DNA of 64,000 nt from assembly GCF_002078015.1 (NCBI RefSeq), contig NZ_LWBP01000186.1, positions 53,924-117,923 of the forward strand, in the 5' to 3' direction. This DNA is from Niastella populi (GTDB lineage: Bacteria > Bacteroidota > Bacteroidia > Chitinophagales > Chitinophagaceae). Positions 1 to 10,581 of this stretch are shown piece by piece. The notes under the pieces were generated by a model. It ran no database searches and was not told where the DNA came from. It was given only the letters and a program-made list of their open reading frames with translations. Within the stretch, counting starts at the first letter, position 1, and each line of letters starts with the position of its first letter. A program made the position numbers and the translations under genes.

Positions 1-2283
1 AATGAATCGGTAAACCGGGCAGAACGTAAAGCTGATTTTTGGATCTTTGGCGGCATTTTCAGGCCGGTTTATCTGGAAATTGTTCCGCCTGTTTTTATCG
101 AGCGGGTGGCCATCGATGCAAAGGCCGACGGGCAATTTGCAATGCAGGTATTTTCAAAAGGCGCTACCAGTTCCCAAACCATTGAAGCCCGCGTTGAAGA
201 CCTGAATGGAAAAGCGATCGGTGAATCTTTTTCAGCAACACCTTCCGACGGCGTTGTGTTAAGGCATTCATTCAGCAATATCCACACCTGGAACCCTGAA
301 CAGCCAAACCTATACAATGTTATTGTATCGGTTAAAGATAAGGGCGGCATCGTTCACACTATTAAACAACGGTTTGGTTTCAGAACGGCTGAAATGAAAC
401 CGGGCGATGGATTTTATGTAAATGGGGTAAAGGTGATCTTCAAGGGTGTAAATCGCCATAGCCAATGGCCTGAAAGCGGACGCACGCTCAGCCGCGCCAT
501 TCATTTAATGGATATTGGTTTAATAAAGGAAATGAACATGAATGCAGTGCGTATGAGCCATTATCCGCCCGATGCAGCATTTCTCGATCTCTGCGATTCG
601 CTGGGTCTTTTTGTGCTGGACGAACTTACCGGCTGGCAGGCTGCCTATGATACCATTACAGCAAGACGTTTGGTAAAAGAATTGGTTGTTCGTGATGTGA
701 ACCATCCCAGTATCGTGCTCTGGGATAATGGAAATGAAGGCGGCTGGAACCGGGCGGTTGATAATGATTATGCATTGTACGATCCGCAGAAGAGATGGGT
801 GATCCATCCCTGGGAGCGTTTTAATGGCACCGATACAAAACATTATCCGGAATTCAATCTGGTAACGAACTATGTTCTGTATGGCGCCGATGTATTTTTT
901 CCAACCGAATTTATGCATGGGCTGTTTGATGGCGGCCATGGCGCCGGGTTAGATGATTACTGGCAGGAGATGATGAAACATCCGATGACAGCAGGCGGTT
1001 TTTTGTGGAGTTTGCATGACGAAGGCGTGGTTCGAGCCGACCATCACGACAGTATCGATGTGGCAGGCAACCAGGCGCCGGATGGCATTGTTGGTCCGCA
1101 CCGCGAAAAAGAAGGCAGCTTTTATACCATCAGGGAGATCTGGAGTCCCATACAGATCGCCCTGCAAAAATTGCCTGTTGATTTCAATGGCAAATTACCC
1201 GTAGAGAACAGGTACTTATATACGAACCTGCAGCAATGCCGTTTTAACTGGAAACTGGTTCGGTTTGCCAATGCTGCCGATACTTCACAGGCTGAAACGA
1301 TCGTTGCCACTGGCTCCGCTGCGCCAATTGATCTGCTGCCCGGCGAAAAAGGCTGGCTCGAACTGAATATGGATGCCGGTTATAAAAATGCCGATGCTTT
1401 GTATGTCACCGCTTATGATGCCGGCAACAGGGAAATATTTACGTGGAGCTGGGGCATAACCTCGCCCGCTCAGCTGGCGGCAAAAAATAATACGGTTACC
1501 GCACCCGTTGTTGATTTTATCGTTAAAGAGGCCGGCAACCAGTTTACGCTTACCTGTGATGGTATTGCTTATAGTTTCAATACGCAAAACGGTTTTCTGC
1601 AAAATGTATTCAACGGAAAAACCAATATTTCGCTTGGGGATGGACCGTTATACACTGGCGCAACACAAAAATTAACGGCTTTTAATAAATACAGGAAGGA
1701 TAAGGCATTTGTTGTAGAGCCTGTTTATAAAGGTGATGAATTGTTTACCGTTAAATGGACATTTGAACCTGGTAAACTGCCAAAACTTGAGTACGGATAT
1801 TATGTAAAAAGGGAAACTGAATACACAGGTATTACCTTTACTTTTCCCGAAAATAAAATAACCGGCATGCGGTGGTTGGGCCGGGGTCCGTACCGGGTAT
1901 GGAAGAACCGTTTAAAAGGACAACTGCTCGGTATCTGGCAAAAGGATTATAATAATACGATTACCGGTGAAAGCTGGAATTATCCGGAATTCAAAGGGTG
2001 GCATGCGTCATTGTATTGGGTAACCATCCAAAACAAAGAAGCTGATTTTACCATCTATGCTGCGAATGAAAATGTGTTTCTGCAAATGTTGCAGCCCGCA
2101 AGGCCGGTAGCGGCTGGTAACGATAATACCAGTCCGCCGTTTCCCGGCAACACGATTGGCTTTTTTAATAACATAAGCCCCATTGGCACCAAGTTTAAAC
2201 CGGCTTCCTCCTTGGGGCCGCAAAGCCAGAAGAACCGGCCGTTAGATGGAATGGTACACAGGAGTATTTTGTTTCAGTTTTAA
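1..2283 (+). CDS. GH2 beta-galactosidase, 5' end missing
   Basis: The frame is open from the first base, so the gene begins left of the window; 760 residues are present. This is a glycoside hydrolase family 2 enzyme, expected to release beta-linked galactose (or a related sugar) in the periplasm. The TIM-barrel part contains the family hallmarks: FKGVNRHS, then a WDNGNEGG motif whose Glu (codon at 736, residue 246 of the visible part) matches the acid/base, and PTEFMHG whose Glu (codon at 907, residue 303) matches the nucleophile. A long beta-rich tail follows, with no T9SS domain visible. The signal peptide and most of the sugar-binding domain are off the left edge. It converges on the minus-strand permease, leaving 3 bp between stops. 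The nearby SusCD, GH36-like and epimerase genes support a galactoside role. Exact substrate is inference; other GH2 activities are possible. Confidence 0.88.
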   Translation, partial: NESVNRAERKADFWIFGGIFRPVYLEIVPPVFIERVAIDAKADGQFAMQVFSKGATSSQTIEARVEDLNGKAIGESFSATPSDGVVLRHSFSNIHTWNPEQPNLYNVIVSVKDKGGIVHTIKQRFGFRTAEMKPGDGFYVNGVKVIFKGVNRHSQWPESGRTLSRAIHLMDIGLIKEMNMNAVRMSHYPPDAAFLDLCDSLGLFVLDELTGWQAAYDTITARRLVKELVVRDVNHPSIVLWDNGNEGGWNRAVDNDYALYDPQKRWVIHPWERFNGTDTKHYPEFNLVTNYVLYGADVFFPTEFMHGLFDGGHGAGLDDYWQEMMKHPMTAGGFLWSLHDEGVVRADHHDSIDVAGNQAPDGIVGPHREKEGSFYTIREIWSPIQIALQKLPVDFNGKLPVENRYLYTNLQQCRFNWKLVRFANAADTSQAETIVATGSAAPIDLLPGEKGWLELNMDAGYKNADALYVTAYDAGNREIFTWSWGITSPAQLAAKNNTVTAPVVDFIVKEAGNQFTLTCDGIAYSFNTQNGFLQNVFNGKTNISLGDGPLYTGATQKLTAFNKYRKDKAFVVEPVYKGDELFTVKWTFEPGKLPKLEYGYYVKRETEYTGITFTFPENKITGMRWLGRGPYRVWKNRLKGQLLGIWQKDYNNTITGESWNYPEFKGWHASLYWVTIQNKEADFTIYAANENVFLQMLQPARPVAAGNDNTSPPFPGNTIGFFNNISPIGTKFKPASSLGPQSQKNRPLDGMVHRSILFQF

Positions 2284-2286
2284 TTT

Positions 2287-4722
2287 TTATTCGGTTCTTA
2301 TACTTTTCACCGGGTTCGTAAGGGCTGCTTTTATTGAATGAAAACACACGGTGAACAGCGCAATTATTATGGCGACAAACCCTGCAATAGCCATCATCCA
2401 CCAGGTTATTGAAATGCGGAAAGCGAAATCCTGTAACCATTTTGTCATTCCCCAATAAGCGACAGGAGTAGCGATAATTATTGAGAGAACCACGAGTTTT
2501 ACGAAATTCATGGAAAGCATCGTTGTGATACCGCTTACAGTGGCGCCAAGCACTTTACGAATGCCGATCTCTTTGGTGCGTTGTTCGATGATGAAGGCGG
2601 AGAGCGCAAACAACCCCAAACAGGCAATGATAACCGAAAGCAGCGCAAAAACGGCAAAGATGCTTCCGGTGCGTTGCACATCGGCATACATATTGGCAAA
2701 ACTTTCATCGAGGAAAGTATACCGGAAAGACTGATTGGGTGAAAATTTTTTCCATACTGAAGAAATATGGCCAATAACAGCCTTAACATCGGCGCCGCTC
2801 ATTTTTACGGAAATGATGGAAGAATTATTATTTCCCAACACCAGGCAAAGCGGGGTTACGCCTTGTTTCATTGATTCGAAATTGAAATCTTCCACTACGC
2901 CTATCACCGTAAATTTTTGCCAGCCGTTCTCAATGCGTTTCCCAATAGGGTCTTTTAAGCCAAGTTTCGCAGCCATTGTTTGGTTAATGACCGTTGCTTC
3001 ACCGTCTGAAGCAATTTCTTTTGAAAAATACCTTCCCTGTAACAAATGCATACCCATCGTATTCAGGTAGGAATAATCTGTTGCCCACTTTTGCGCAAAC
3101 ACACCTACGTCTTCTTTCTTTTTTCCTTCGTTATAAAATGTATTGCCATCGCGTTTAGTGCCGGCGATGGGCAGGTAATCACTCACAGAAACATTTTTTA
3201 CCCCTGAAGAACTCAATAGTTCGTTTTTAAATGCCTCTTTTTTGCCGGCCAGGGTATTGGTTCCCTGTATAAGTAGAACCTGGTCTTTATCGAACCCCAC
3301 CTTTTTGTTGAGGATATACTTTGTTTGATTATACACTACAATGGTGCCGATGATCAAACAAATGGAAGTGGTGAATTGAAAAACCACTAGGCCGTTCCTT
3401 AAAAGAGAATTCTTTTTGCCGGGGATCAATTGTCCCTTCAATACATTAATGGGCTTAAAAGAAGATAAATAGAACGAAGGGTACAAACCGGCAAACACAC
3501 CGATAATAACGGCGGCCACGATCATCAGGGGAAGCAGCCACCACGCGGTCCACGGAATGCTCATATGTTTTGCGGCCAGTGTATTGAAGTAGGGTAACGC
3601 CAGTACAGCAATTCCCAAACCAGCAATAAACGACAAAACGCTGTATAAAATAGATTCTGTAAGGAATTGTTTTATCAGGCTGCTGCGGAGTGAACCAACC
3701 ACTTTTCTCAACCCGACTTCTTTGGCGCGGTTGGCAGATTTTGCGGTGGAAAGATTGATAAAGTTGATACAGGCAATTATAAGAATAAAAACTGCAATGG
3801 CGCCAAACAGCCATACGAATTTGATATCGCTTTTTTCAATATTATCATCATCGATGTTGGCAGAATAGAGATGTATGTCCGTCACAGGCTGAATAAGCAC
3901 TTTCGCTTTCTGAATAAGTTCATCTGCTAATTTATCACCATCCCGTTTCAGCGCGGGTACGTAGTATTTGATTAGAATATCTTTCAGTTTGTTTTGGAAT
4001 TGTGCCGGGTCGGTACCTGGTTTCAGCAATACATACGTATTATAATTGCTCGCCATCCATGTTAACTGCTCGCCTTCCCAAAGCTGGTGCCCCTTCAATG
4101 TTAAAAGAAAGTCGTAATGAACATGTGAAGTGATGGGAAAATCTTGTATTACACCACCGATCGTGTAAGGTTTTTTTACATCGTCATTGAGGAACATGAT
4201 CTTCCCGACAGGATTTTCATTGGGGAAATATTTATCGGCTTTGCTTTTTGAAATTACCATGGTATGGGGTTCACTGAGCGCATTTTTCCTGTTGCCATAT
4301 ACCATAGTCGGCTGCAATATTTCGAGCATGTCGGGGTCTGCGTAACAAAAGCCTTTTTCGTAGGTATTTTGAGTTGCTTCGGCCCGTCTTATCTGGTTGC
4401 TGCCGGCACCTGAAAAAAGCGGTGCATCCAGAAAACGCCCTGCCTTTTCCACTTCAGGATAATCTTCTTTTAACACTTTGGCCATGGGCGCGGGCCATGA
4501 AGTACCGGTTTCAATTTTGCCATTATCATTAAATTCGTTCGTTATCCTGTATATACGGTCGGCATACGCCCAGTTACGGTCATAGCTTAACTCGTCTTTT
4601 ATATACAGGGCGATCAGTAAACAGGCTGCAATGCTCAAAGCAAACCCGCCGATCTTTACGGCAGCATACATTTTTTGTTTTGAAAGTTGTCTTATAGCGA
4701 TCCTGAGATAATTTTTAAACAT
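2287..4722 (-). CDS. FtsX/MacB-type ABC permease
   Basis: An 811-residue protein with the Bacteroidota FtsX-like layout: N-terminal membrane helix (about 20-42), a large periplasmic MacB_PCD-like domain, a three-helix FtsX block (about 285-430, containing RAKEVGLRKVVG), a second periplasmic domain, and a C-terminal FtsX block with the parallel motif RTKEIGIRKVLG. The duplicated motif next to a membrane helix is the family signature. Such permeases normally work with a separate ATPase (MacB or LolCDE style) in lipoprotein handling, efflux or envelope signalling. No ATPase gene is adjacent; the only ABC ATPase in the window is ModC. The gene lies between the beta-galactosidase and the AraC regulator and may not belong to the glycan locus. 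Substrate unknown. Confidence 0.9.
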   Translation of the reverse strand: MFKNYLRIAIRQLSKQKMYAAVKIGGFALSIAACLLIALYIKDELSYDRNWAYADRIYRITNEFNDNGKIETGTSWPAPMAKVLKEDYPEVEKAGRFLDAPLFSGAGSNQIRRAEATQNTYEKGFCYADPDMLEILQPTMVYGNRKNALSEPHTMVISKSKADKYFPNENPVGKIMFLNDDVKKPYTIGGVIQDFPITSHVHYDFLLTLKGHQLWEGEQLTWMASNYNTYVLLKPGTDPAQFQNKLKDILIKYYVPALKRDGDKLADELIQKAKVLIQPVTDIHLYSANIDDDNIEKSDIKFVWLFGAIAVFILIIACINFINLSTAKSANRAKEVGLRKVVGSLRSSLIKQFLTESILYSVLSFIAGLGIAVLALPYFNTLAAKHMSIPWTAWWLLPLMIVAAVIIGVFAGLYPSFYLSSFKPINVLKGQLIPGKKNSLLRNGLVVFQFTTSICLIIGTIVVYNQTKYILNKKVGFDKDQVLLIQGTNTLAGKKEAFKNELLSSSGVKNVSVSDYLPIAGTKRDGNTFYNEGKKKEDVGVFAQKWATDYSYLNTMGMHLLQGRYFSKEIASDGEATVINQTMAAKLGLKDPIGKRIENGWQKFTVIGVVEDFNFESMKQGVTPLCLVLGNNNSSIISVKMSGADVKAVIGHISSVWKKFSPNQSFRYTFLDESFANMYADVQRTGSIFAVFALLSVIIACLGLFALSAFIIEQRTKEIGIRKVLGATVSGITTMLSMNFVKLVVLSIIIATPVAYWGMTKWLQDFAFRISITWWMMAIAGFVAIIIALFTVCFHSIKAALTNPVKSIRTE

Positions 4723-4896
4723 AATAACAGTTTGAAGTCAGGTTTCGGAATGCACACGCATAGCTCACCTCAAAAGGTGTTCAACCGTTGTGCCAGATAT
4801 AAAACGCTTTGCTGGTAAAGGTTTTATAAGCTGCCGGCTGCTGTAACTGTTCGAAAGCGGACGTTTTTTGTTCGTACCCGGACAGCCCCGCCTTTC

Positions 4897-4917
4897 CCAA
4901 TAATTATATATTATTGG
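4897..4917. promoter_or_regulatory. 8-bp inverted repeat downstream of the AraC gene
   Basis: CCAATAAT-TATAT-ATTATTGG is a perfect 8-bp inverted repeat with a 5-bp spacer. It starts 7 bp beyond the AraC stop codon and lies in the 200-bp gap upstream of the permease. It is A/T-rich and not followed by a T run on the minus strand, so it is a poor intrinsic terminator. It could be an operator for the permease or a weak terminator. Role not determined. Confidence 0.4.
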
Positions 4918-4923
4918 AGAAGG

Positions 4924-5865
4924 TCACCTGTTTTGTTCCTTAACCCCGCCCTCAGCCGGCTTCCGCTCAGTGGATTTATTCCTTTTCCGGTATTCTTTTG
5001 GCGACATGCCCATCAGACGCGAGAACATGCGCGAGAAATAATACTGATCTGAAAACCCTAGCTCGTCGGCGATCTCTTTTATGGGTTTCGATTTGAAGGC
5101 GAGTGTCTGGCAGGCCTGCTGCACTTTCAAATGATTGAAGTATTCTATCGGTGAAAAGCCGGTCTGCAATCTGAAAAGGTTACAGAAATGCGTTACCGAC
5201 ATATGCGCCGAACCGGCCAGGTGGCTCAGGGTAAGGTTGGTGTTGATCTTTTCTTTCATCTGCTCTATCGTAAGCGTTATCACATCTTTTGAAGGCGCTT
5301 TTCCCGCCTGGTTATATTTCTCCTCATATAAAAGTGACGATAGAAAATGATAAAAGATCATATTCACATACCGAAGTGTGTCGGCGCTGTACCCCTGTTC
5401 AAAATGAAAACAGATCTCTTCAAAAAGTTTTATCCGGCTCTCGTTATAAGAAAGATAGGGTAAATAATCCTCGCCGTGCCGGGTGATCAGGTTCATTACA
5501 TAGGTAGCGATGTCGCCTTTGAAATGCACCCAGTAAATGGTCCATGGGTCCGGTTCCATGGCGCCGTATTTATGCGGGGTGTTGGCGGGCAGCACTATGA
5601 AATGTGATGGTGAAATGTCCATCTTTTGTTTATTGATGCTTACCCAGCCCCTTCCTTCCACACAATATATGATGATATGCTGGTTGATGCCGTGGGGGCG
5701 TTCAATATAGTGATGATCGGCCTTGGGGTAGTAGCCTATATCTGTAATGTATATCTGTTTTGTGATTGCGTCTTTCATCAAAAATCCGGTGGCGATCTTT
5801 TTGGGCACAACGATCAGCTTTTGTCCTTCGAAGCCCTGGCGTTTTCTTGATTTTTTTTGTGTCAT
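4924..5865 (-). CDS. AraC-family transcription regulator with cupin sensor
   Basis: 313 residues. Residues about 25-150 form an AraC-type ligand-binding cupin half, including the PANTPHKYG turn. Residues about 205-300 form the double helix-turn-helix, with LSHLAGSAHMSVTHFCNLF and a second helix pair around EIADELGFSDQYYFSRMF, ending in GMSPKEYRK. It would bind DNA in the cytoplasm and respond to a small sugar. It is divergent from the SusC/SusD operon, with about 170 bp between start codons, the usual place for the local activator of a glycan locus. Control of the operon at 6.0-14.2 kb is therefore inferred from position and domain type. The start is the first ATG; the basic N-terminus (KKSRKRQ) is unusual but in frame. 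Confidence 0.9.
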   Translation of the reverse strand: MTQKKSRKRQGFEGQKLIVVPKKIATGFLMKDAITKQIYITDIGYYPKADHHYIERPHGINQHIIIYCVEGRGWVSINKQKMDISPSHFIVLPANTPHKYGAMEPDPWTIYWVHFKGDIATYVMNLITRHGEDYLPYLSYNESRIKLFEEICFHFEQGYSADTLRYVNMIFYHFLSSLLYEEKYNQAGKAPSKDVITLTIEQMKEKINTNLTLSHLAGSAHMSVTHFCNLFRLQTGFSPIEYFNHLKVQQACQTLAFKSKPIKEIADELGFSDQYYFSRMFSRLMGMSPKEYRKRNKSTERKPAEGGVKEQNR

Positions 5866-6036
5866 ATGGCAGCACTTAAAATACTGTTTAGTGTATAAAA
5901 GTCCATCAATTTCCTACAATTTCCTATTTCTTTAGAAAAACTTTAATGCGACTTTTGATATCGATCCACGTTGCTTCAGGCGAACAGAAGGTGTGCCACA
6001 CCTGTCGGTATTTTTACAAAACGAAAAACGATTGCT

Positions 6037-9000
6037 ATGCAGAAATTGACCCTTCTTCTTTTTTTATCCATTCTGGCCTGCACAGGCATACGGGCGCAAG
6101 ACCGTGTACTTAAAGGAAAAGTGCTGGATGCTGATAATAAATCGCCGCTGGCCCTAGTTTCTGTGCGGGTCATTGGAGAAAATTCCTCCCAAATGACGGC
6201 GAATGACGGCACGTTCTCCATCTCTGTTAAAGGAAAACCTATTCTGGTACTAAGTTATACCGGTTACAAAACGCAAAGTATCAACATCGCCGAATCACAA
6301 ACTACGCTCGATGTATTGCTGCAAAGAGAAACGGGGGCATTGGACGAAGTGGTTGTGATCGGTTACGGAAAACAGCAGAAAAAAGATGTTACCAGCGCTA
6401 TCTCCAGCATTTCGGGAAAAGAGCTGAAAGAACTGCCGGTAACGAATATCAATGCGGCGCTGCAGGCCCGTATTCCCGGTATGCAGGTTACCAATGCCGG
6501 CCACCAGCCCGGCGCCGGTACCAATGTGCGCATCCGCGGCATCAATACCATAACACAGGGCACCGGGCCAATTTATGTGGTGGATGGAGTTGTGGTTACC
6601 TACGATCTGCGCGAAATAAATCCCAATGACGTGGAGTCGATCGATGTATTGAAAGACGCTTCCGCCGCAGCCATCTATGGCTCGCGTGCCGCCGAAGGTG
6701 TAGTGATTATCACTACCAAAAAAGCAGGCTCGGGTAGAACAACCATCAATTACGATGGGTACTACGGTATTCAAAAAATGATAAAGACCTATGACTTCGT
6801 TGATAATATCGATGATTATGTAAACCTGCGCCGCCAGGGGCTTAGTGATGAAGACCCTGTGGCATGGCCAATGGGACCGGGGATCGACACTTTGTTGTTC
6901 AATGGCGATGAACGGCGCAATATGGCCGCCGGTAAATGGACCGATTGGGTTGGTATGGTAACGCAGACCGCACCACAGCAAAGCCATACGCTCAGCATTT
7001 CGAATGGCGTGGGAAAAAATAAATTGTACCTGAGCGGCAATTACCTGAACCAGGATGGTATTATCAAAGGTTCCAGCTTTACCCGCTATTCAGTGAAAGT
7101 GAATGTGGAATCGGAGATCAATGCCAAATTGAAAATGGGTGTGAACTCCAACTTCTCCCATATAAAGAACGATGTTACAAGTAATGAGGTTTTTTACAAT
7201 GCGGTAACCATCAGCCCCCTGATGTCGGCCTATGATTCGCTGGGCAATCCCTCGGCCAACTTCGATCCTTCGAGCGGTAACCTTTTATTCAATAACCCGG
7301 TAACCCTTACCCAATCACCGGTACGTAATACCGATGACCGTTTTTTGGGGAACGTCTTTGGCGAATACAAGATCATCAAAGGACTTACCTTCCGCAGCAG
7401 TTTTGGGCTCGACGTTTATAAAAATCAGCGCTTTGAATATTATCCGCGAACCACCAGTACGGGTTTTGCCAAAAAAGGCATTGCCAGAATACAGAATTTC
7501 GGCTGGCGCGATTATTTATGGGAGAATACGCTTGCTTACAGTTTTACCCCTTCCGCCAACCATGTATTCGATCTCCTCGCGGGCGCCACTTATCAGCAAA
7601 GAAGACAGGAATGGAATTATGAAGAAGCCTCAGGCTTTCCAACCGATGATCTCACGTACAAGAACATGAGCCTTGCCAGCAACCGCGACAATATTTCCAG
7701 CGATTATTTCAACTGGTCGGTTGCCTCATTGCTCGGTCGTGTTATTTATAAATTCAGGAACAGGTACATTATTAACGGAACTATCCGCCGCGATGGTTCA
7801 TCACGCTTTGGTTCCGATAACAAGTATGGCTATTTCCCCTCGGTAAGCGCCGCATGGCGGGTGATAGAAGAACCGTTCATGGGATTGAAACTACGGTCGG
7901 TAATAACCGATTTCAAGATCCGTGCAGGGTATGGTGTGGTGGGTAACCAGGAAATACCCATCGATGCGATCTATACCCGGATGAACCCCGCCGCCTATCC
8001 CTTTACCGGAACCACGCCGCAAACCACCGGTTTTCAGTTAGGAACGGGTACACAGGGCAACCCTGCACTGAAATGGGAAAGCCAGAACCAGTTCAATGCC
8101 GGTTTCGACCTGGCATTCATGAAATCGAGGGTCAGATTAACCTTCGACTATTATGATAAAAATATCAACGACCTGTTGCTGAACAATCCTTTAGCGCCAT
8201 CGCAGGGTTTCGACAGCAAATGGATCAATATATCGCAGATGAACACCCGCGGGATTGATATCGGTCTGAAACTGCACCTTATTCAAAACCAGAATTTCGA
8301 CTGGCAGATGGACCTCAACTGGTCGAAGTTCAAATCGAAGGTGACTGAACTGCTGCCGGGTGTAGATTCATTGAGCCCCTGGCTTAAAGTGGGTGAAGCG
8401 CCCAACAGCCTCATCGTTGATTATGTATATGATGGTCTGTACCAGAAAGGTGATGATTTTTCGCTCGACTCCAATGCAAGGCCCGGCGATGTGCGGGTAA
8501 AAGACCTCGATGGCAACGGAAAGATCAATCAGTACGACCGCACCATTGTGGGGCGCACCGTTCCTAAAGGCTGGGGCGGCATCTGGAGCTATTGGCGGTA
8601 TAAACAATTCGCCATGACCATTTTTGCCAATTATACGTATGGGCACGACATCGCTAACAAAGCCTACCAGGATTATTTGTATTACTCCAGCAAAACAGCT
8701 ACCCGCACCATCAAAGACGGTTTGAATTACTGGACACCCGATAATACCAATACCGATGTGCCGCGGCCTAACCAGTTTGGCCGTTCGTTAAGAGCGTTGC
8801 AATCGGGCACCTCGAGCTTTATGGTGCAAAAAGGCGATTTTATCAGGATAAGAAATATCACACTTTCATATGATTTGCCATCGAAGCTGTTGTCGAAGGC
8901 AAAGATCAATTCATTAAGAACTTATGTGCAGGTAACAGAACCATTCCTGTTTACAAAATACAAAGGGGTCGATCCGGAAATAGGCGTTGGGCAGTATGAT

Positions 9001-9051
9001 GTATATCCCAGGTACCGTACGTTCCTTTTTGGTATGCAATTGAGTTTTTAA
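6037..9051 (+). CDS. SusC-type TonB-dependent outer-membrane transporter
   Basis: 1004 residues from the ATG at 6037, chosen because it begins a clear signal peptide (about residues 1-21, ending IRAQ); an in-frame TTG at 5971 is less likely. Order: CarboxypepD-regulatory-like domain (about 23-108), a plug region with DEVVVIGYG, then VRIRGINT and IDVLKDASAAAIYGSRAAEG, and a long beta-barrel ending in an aromatic C-terminus (MQLSF). No STN signalling domain is present, so regulation is probably through the divergent AraC protein rather than a FecR/sigma pair. It would import oligosaccharides with the SusD protein 18 bp downstream. Operon order SusC-SusD-GH36-like-epimerase points to galactose-containing glycans; that substrate is inference. 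Confidence 0.96.
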   Translation: MQKLTLLLFLSILACTGIRAQDRVLKGKVLDADNKSPLALVSVRVIGENSSQMTANDGTFSISVKGKPILVLSYTGYKTQSINIAESQTTLDVLLQRETGALDEVVVIGYGKQQKKDVTSAISSISGKELKELPVTNINAALQARIPGMQVTNAGHQPGAGTNVRIRGINTITQGTGPIYVVDGVVVTYDLREINPNDVESIDVLKDASAAAIYGSRAAEGVVIITTKKAGSGRTTINYDGYYGIQKMIKTYDFVDNIDDYVNLRRQGLSDEDPVAWPMGPGIDTLLFNGDERRNMAAGKWTDWVGMVTQTAPQQSHTLSISNGVGKNKLYLSGNYLNQDGIIKGSSFTRYSVKVNVESEINAKLKMGVNSNFSHIKNDVTSNEVFYNAVTISPLMSAYDSLGNPSANFDPSSGNLLFNNPVTLTQSPVRNTDDRFLGNVFGEYKIIKGLTFRSSFGLDVYKNQRFEYYPRTTSTGFAKKGIARIQNFGWRDYLWENTLAYSFTPSANHVFDLLAGATYQQRRQEWNYEEASGFPTDDLTYKNMSLASNRDNISSDYFNWSVASLLGRVIYKFRNRYIINGTIRRDGSSRFGSDNKYGYFPSVSAAWRVIEEPFMGLKLRSVITDFKIRAGYGVVGNQEIPIDAIYTRMNPAAYPFTGTTPQTTGFQLGTGTQGNPALKWESQNQFNAGFDLAFMKSRVRLTFDYYDKNINDLLLNNPLAPSQGFDSKWINISQMNTRGIDIGLKLHLIQNQNFDWQMDLNWSKFKSKVTELLPGVDSLSPWLKVGEAPNSLIVDYVYDGLYQKGDDFSLDSNARPGDVRVKDLDGNGKINQYDRTIVGRTVPKGWGGIWSYWRYKQFAMTIFANYTYGHDIANKAYQDYLYYSSKTATRTIKDGLNYWTPDNTNTDVPRPNQFGRSLRALQSGTSSFMVQKGDFIRIRNITLSYDLPSKLLSKAKINSLRTYVQVTEPFLFTKYKGVDPEIGVGQYDVYPRYRTFLFGMQLSF

Positions 9052-9069
9052 AAATTAAATAATGATATC

Positions 9070-10581
9070 ATGTTTGCTATAAAATATTTAATTAAACAAG
9101 GCCTTACGGCATCCCTGCTGTTTATGTTGCTGGTGGCCGCAGGGTGCAGCAAAAAGCTGGATATTACCCCTGAAACCTTTGTATCGCCCGAAGACCTGTA
9201 CAAAGATGAACAGGGGGCCATTGCCGGTGTTACCGGTATTTACCGCAAAATGCTGGAGTTGAATAGCGGCGATTATTATTTCCTGGGCATTGTAGGTACC
9301 GATGAAGGTAAAACAACATCATTCGTTCCTACCTGGGGCGGGTACTGGCAGCACTATGATGGTGTTAACAGTTACAATGGGTTGTTAAGCGCGCAGAACC
9401 AGTTGGTGCAGGGCGCCTGGAATTCGCTTTATAAAGGGGTGGTGAACGCCAATAACGCCATAAAATATATTCCATCATCAACCGCTTCACAGGCGGTAAA
9501 AGACCGGTTGCTTGCAGAATCGAAGTTTTTGCGGGCCGTGTTCTATTTCAAACTGGTGCAGTTGTGGGGCGCCATACCCCTGCCTACAGAGGAAGAAGAT
9601 GCGGTGGCAAATGCCAGTGGCGGCAAACCCAGAAGCAGCGAAGACGAGGTGTATGTCCTTATCATTAGCGATCTGAGTTTTGCAGCTTCCAATTTGCCGG
9701 CAAAAGGTACCGCGGATGTGGGGCGTGCAAACCAAGAAGCGGCTCAAACCCTGTTGGGCAAAGTGCACCTTACCCGTAAGGATTATGCGAACGCCAAAGC
9801 AACACTGCAGCCATTGATGTCGCTTACCAATGTGGCCCTGATGAGTAAATATGCCGATCTGTTCAATGAAAGTAATGAGAACAATATAGAATCGCTTTTC
9901 GAGATCCAATATTCCAATGAGAACGGCAATACAAACGGGCAGGCCAATACGCTCGGTGGCTGGCATATTTCGAATGTCGATTCGGGCGGGGGCGGCCATG
10001 TAGTGATACCTACCGATTATTACAGCAATAGTTTCGATGATGGCGATGACCGCAAGAACGCATCTATCCGGTATAAATTTTACGATGCCAGCGGGAATGA
10101 GGTTGATTACTGGTGGTGGGCCGATGTTACCAAACCGCATGTGAAGAAGTTTGATATCACCAAAGGTAAATCGCTGAACGGCGGTCTTTCATCGCGCAAC
10201 CTGTATTATTTGCGTTATGCCGATGCCATTCTTATGTATGCAGAAACGTTGAATGAGCTGAACGATGGCAATGCCCTCACCTACCTGAATAAGATCCGTA
10301 CCCGTGCAAAGCTGGCCAATTGGGAAACCGTATTGGGCCATACGCCTACGCAGCAGGAGTTACGCGATGAGTTGTTGAAAGAACGGATGCGTGAACTGGG
10401 TTTTGAAGGCTGGCGCTGGTGCGATCTGAAAAGAACGGGTAAACTCATCAGCCAGGTAAAAGCGAACAACCCCGATGCCGCACCTTATGTGTCGAATAAA
10501 AATTTATTATTCCCTGTGCCTGCCCGTGAGTTTGAACTGAACCGTGCGTTGAAACCCGGCGATCAGAACCCGGGTTTCTGA
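9070..10581 (+). CDS. SusD/RagB-type outer-membrane glycan-binding lipoprotein
   Basis: 503 residues with a lipoprotein signal ending VAAGC (Cys26). The body has SusD-family features: tetratricopeptide-like helices, RAVFYFKLVQLWGAIPL, and a C-terminal segment with LNKIRTRAKL and a KERMRELGFEGWRWCDLKRTG stretch, ending ALKPGDQNPGF, the typical SusD finish. It sits on the cell surface, caps the SusC barrel and binds sugar. It starts 18 bp after SusC and shares its operon. Confidence 0.95.
   Translation: MFAIKYLIKQGLTASLLFMLLVAAGCSKKLDITPETFVSPEDLYKDEQGAIAGVTGIYRKMLELNSGDYYFLGIVGTDEGKTTSFVPTWGGYWQHYDGVNSYNGLLSAQNQLVQGAWNSLYKGVVNANNAIKYIPSSTASQAVKDRLLAESKFLRAVFYFKLVQLWGAIPLPTEEEDAVANASGGKPRSSEDEVYVLIISDLSFAASNLPAKGTADVGRANQEAAQTLLGKVHLTRKDYANAKATLQPLMSLTNVALMSKYADLFNESNENNIESLFEIQYSNENGNTNGQANTLGGWHISNVDSGGGGHVVIPTDYYSNSFDDGDDRKNASIRYKFYDASGNEVDYWWWADVTKPHVKKFDITKGKSLNGGLSSRNLYYLRYADAILMYAETLNELNDGNALTYLNKIRTRAKLANWETVLGHTPTQQELRDELLKERMRELGFEGWRWCDLKRTGKLISQVKANNPDAAPYVSNKNLLFPVPAREFELNRALKPGDQNPGF

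Noticed and set aside
6295..6987. Long antisense frames inside SusC and SusD genes
   Set aside because: They mirror the codon pattern of the strong coding strand and have no family features.
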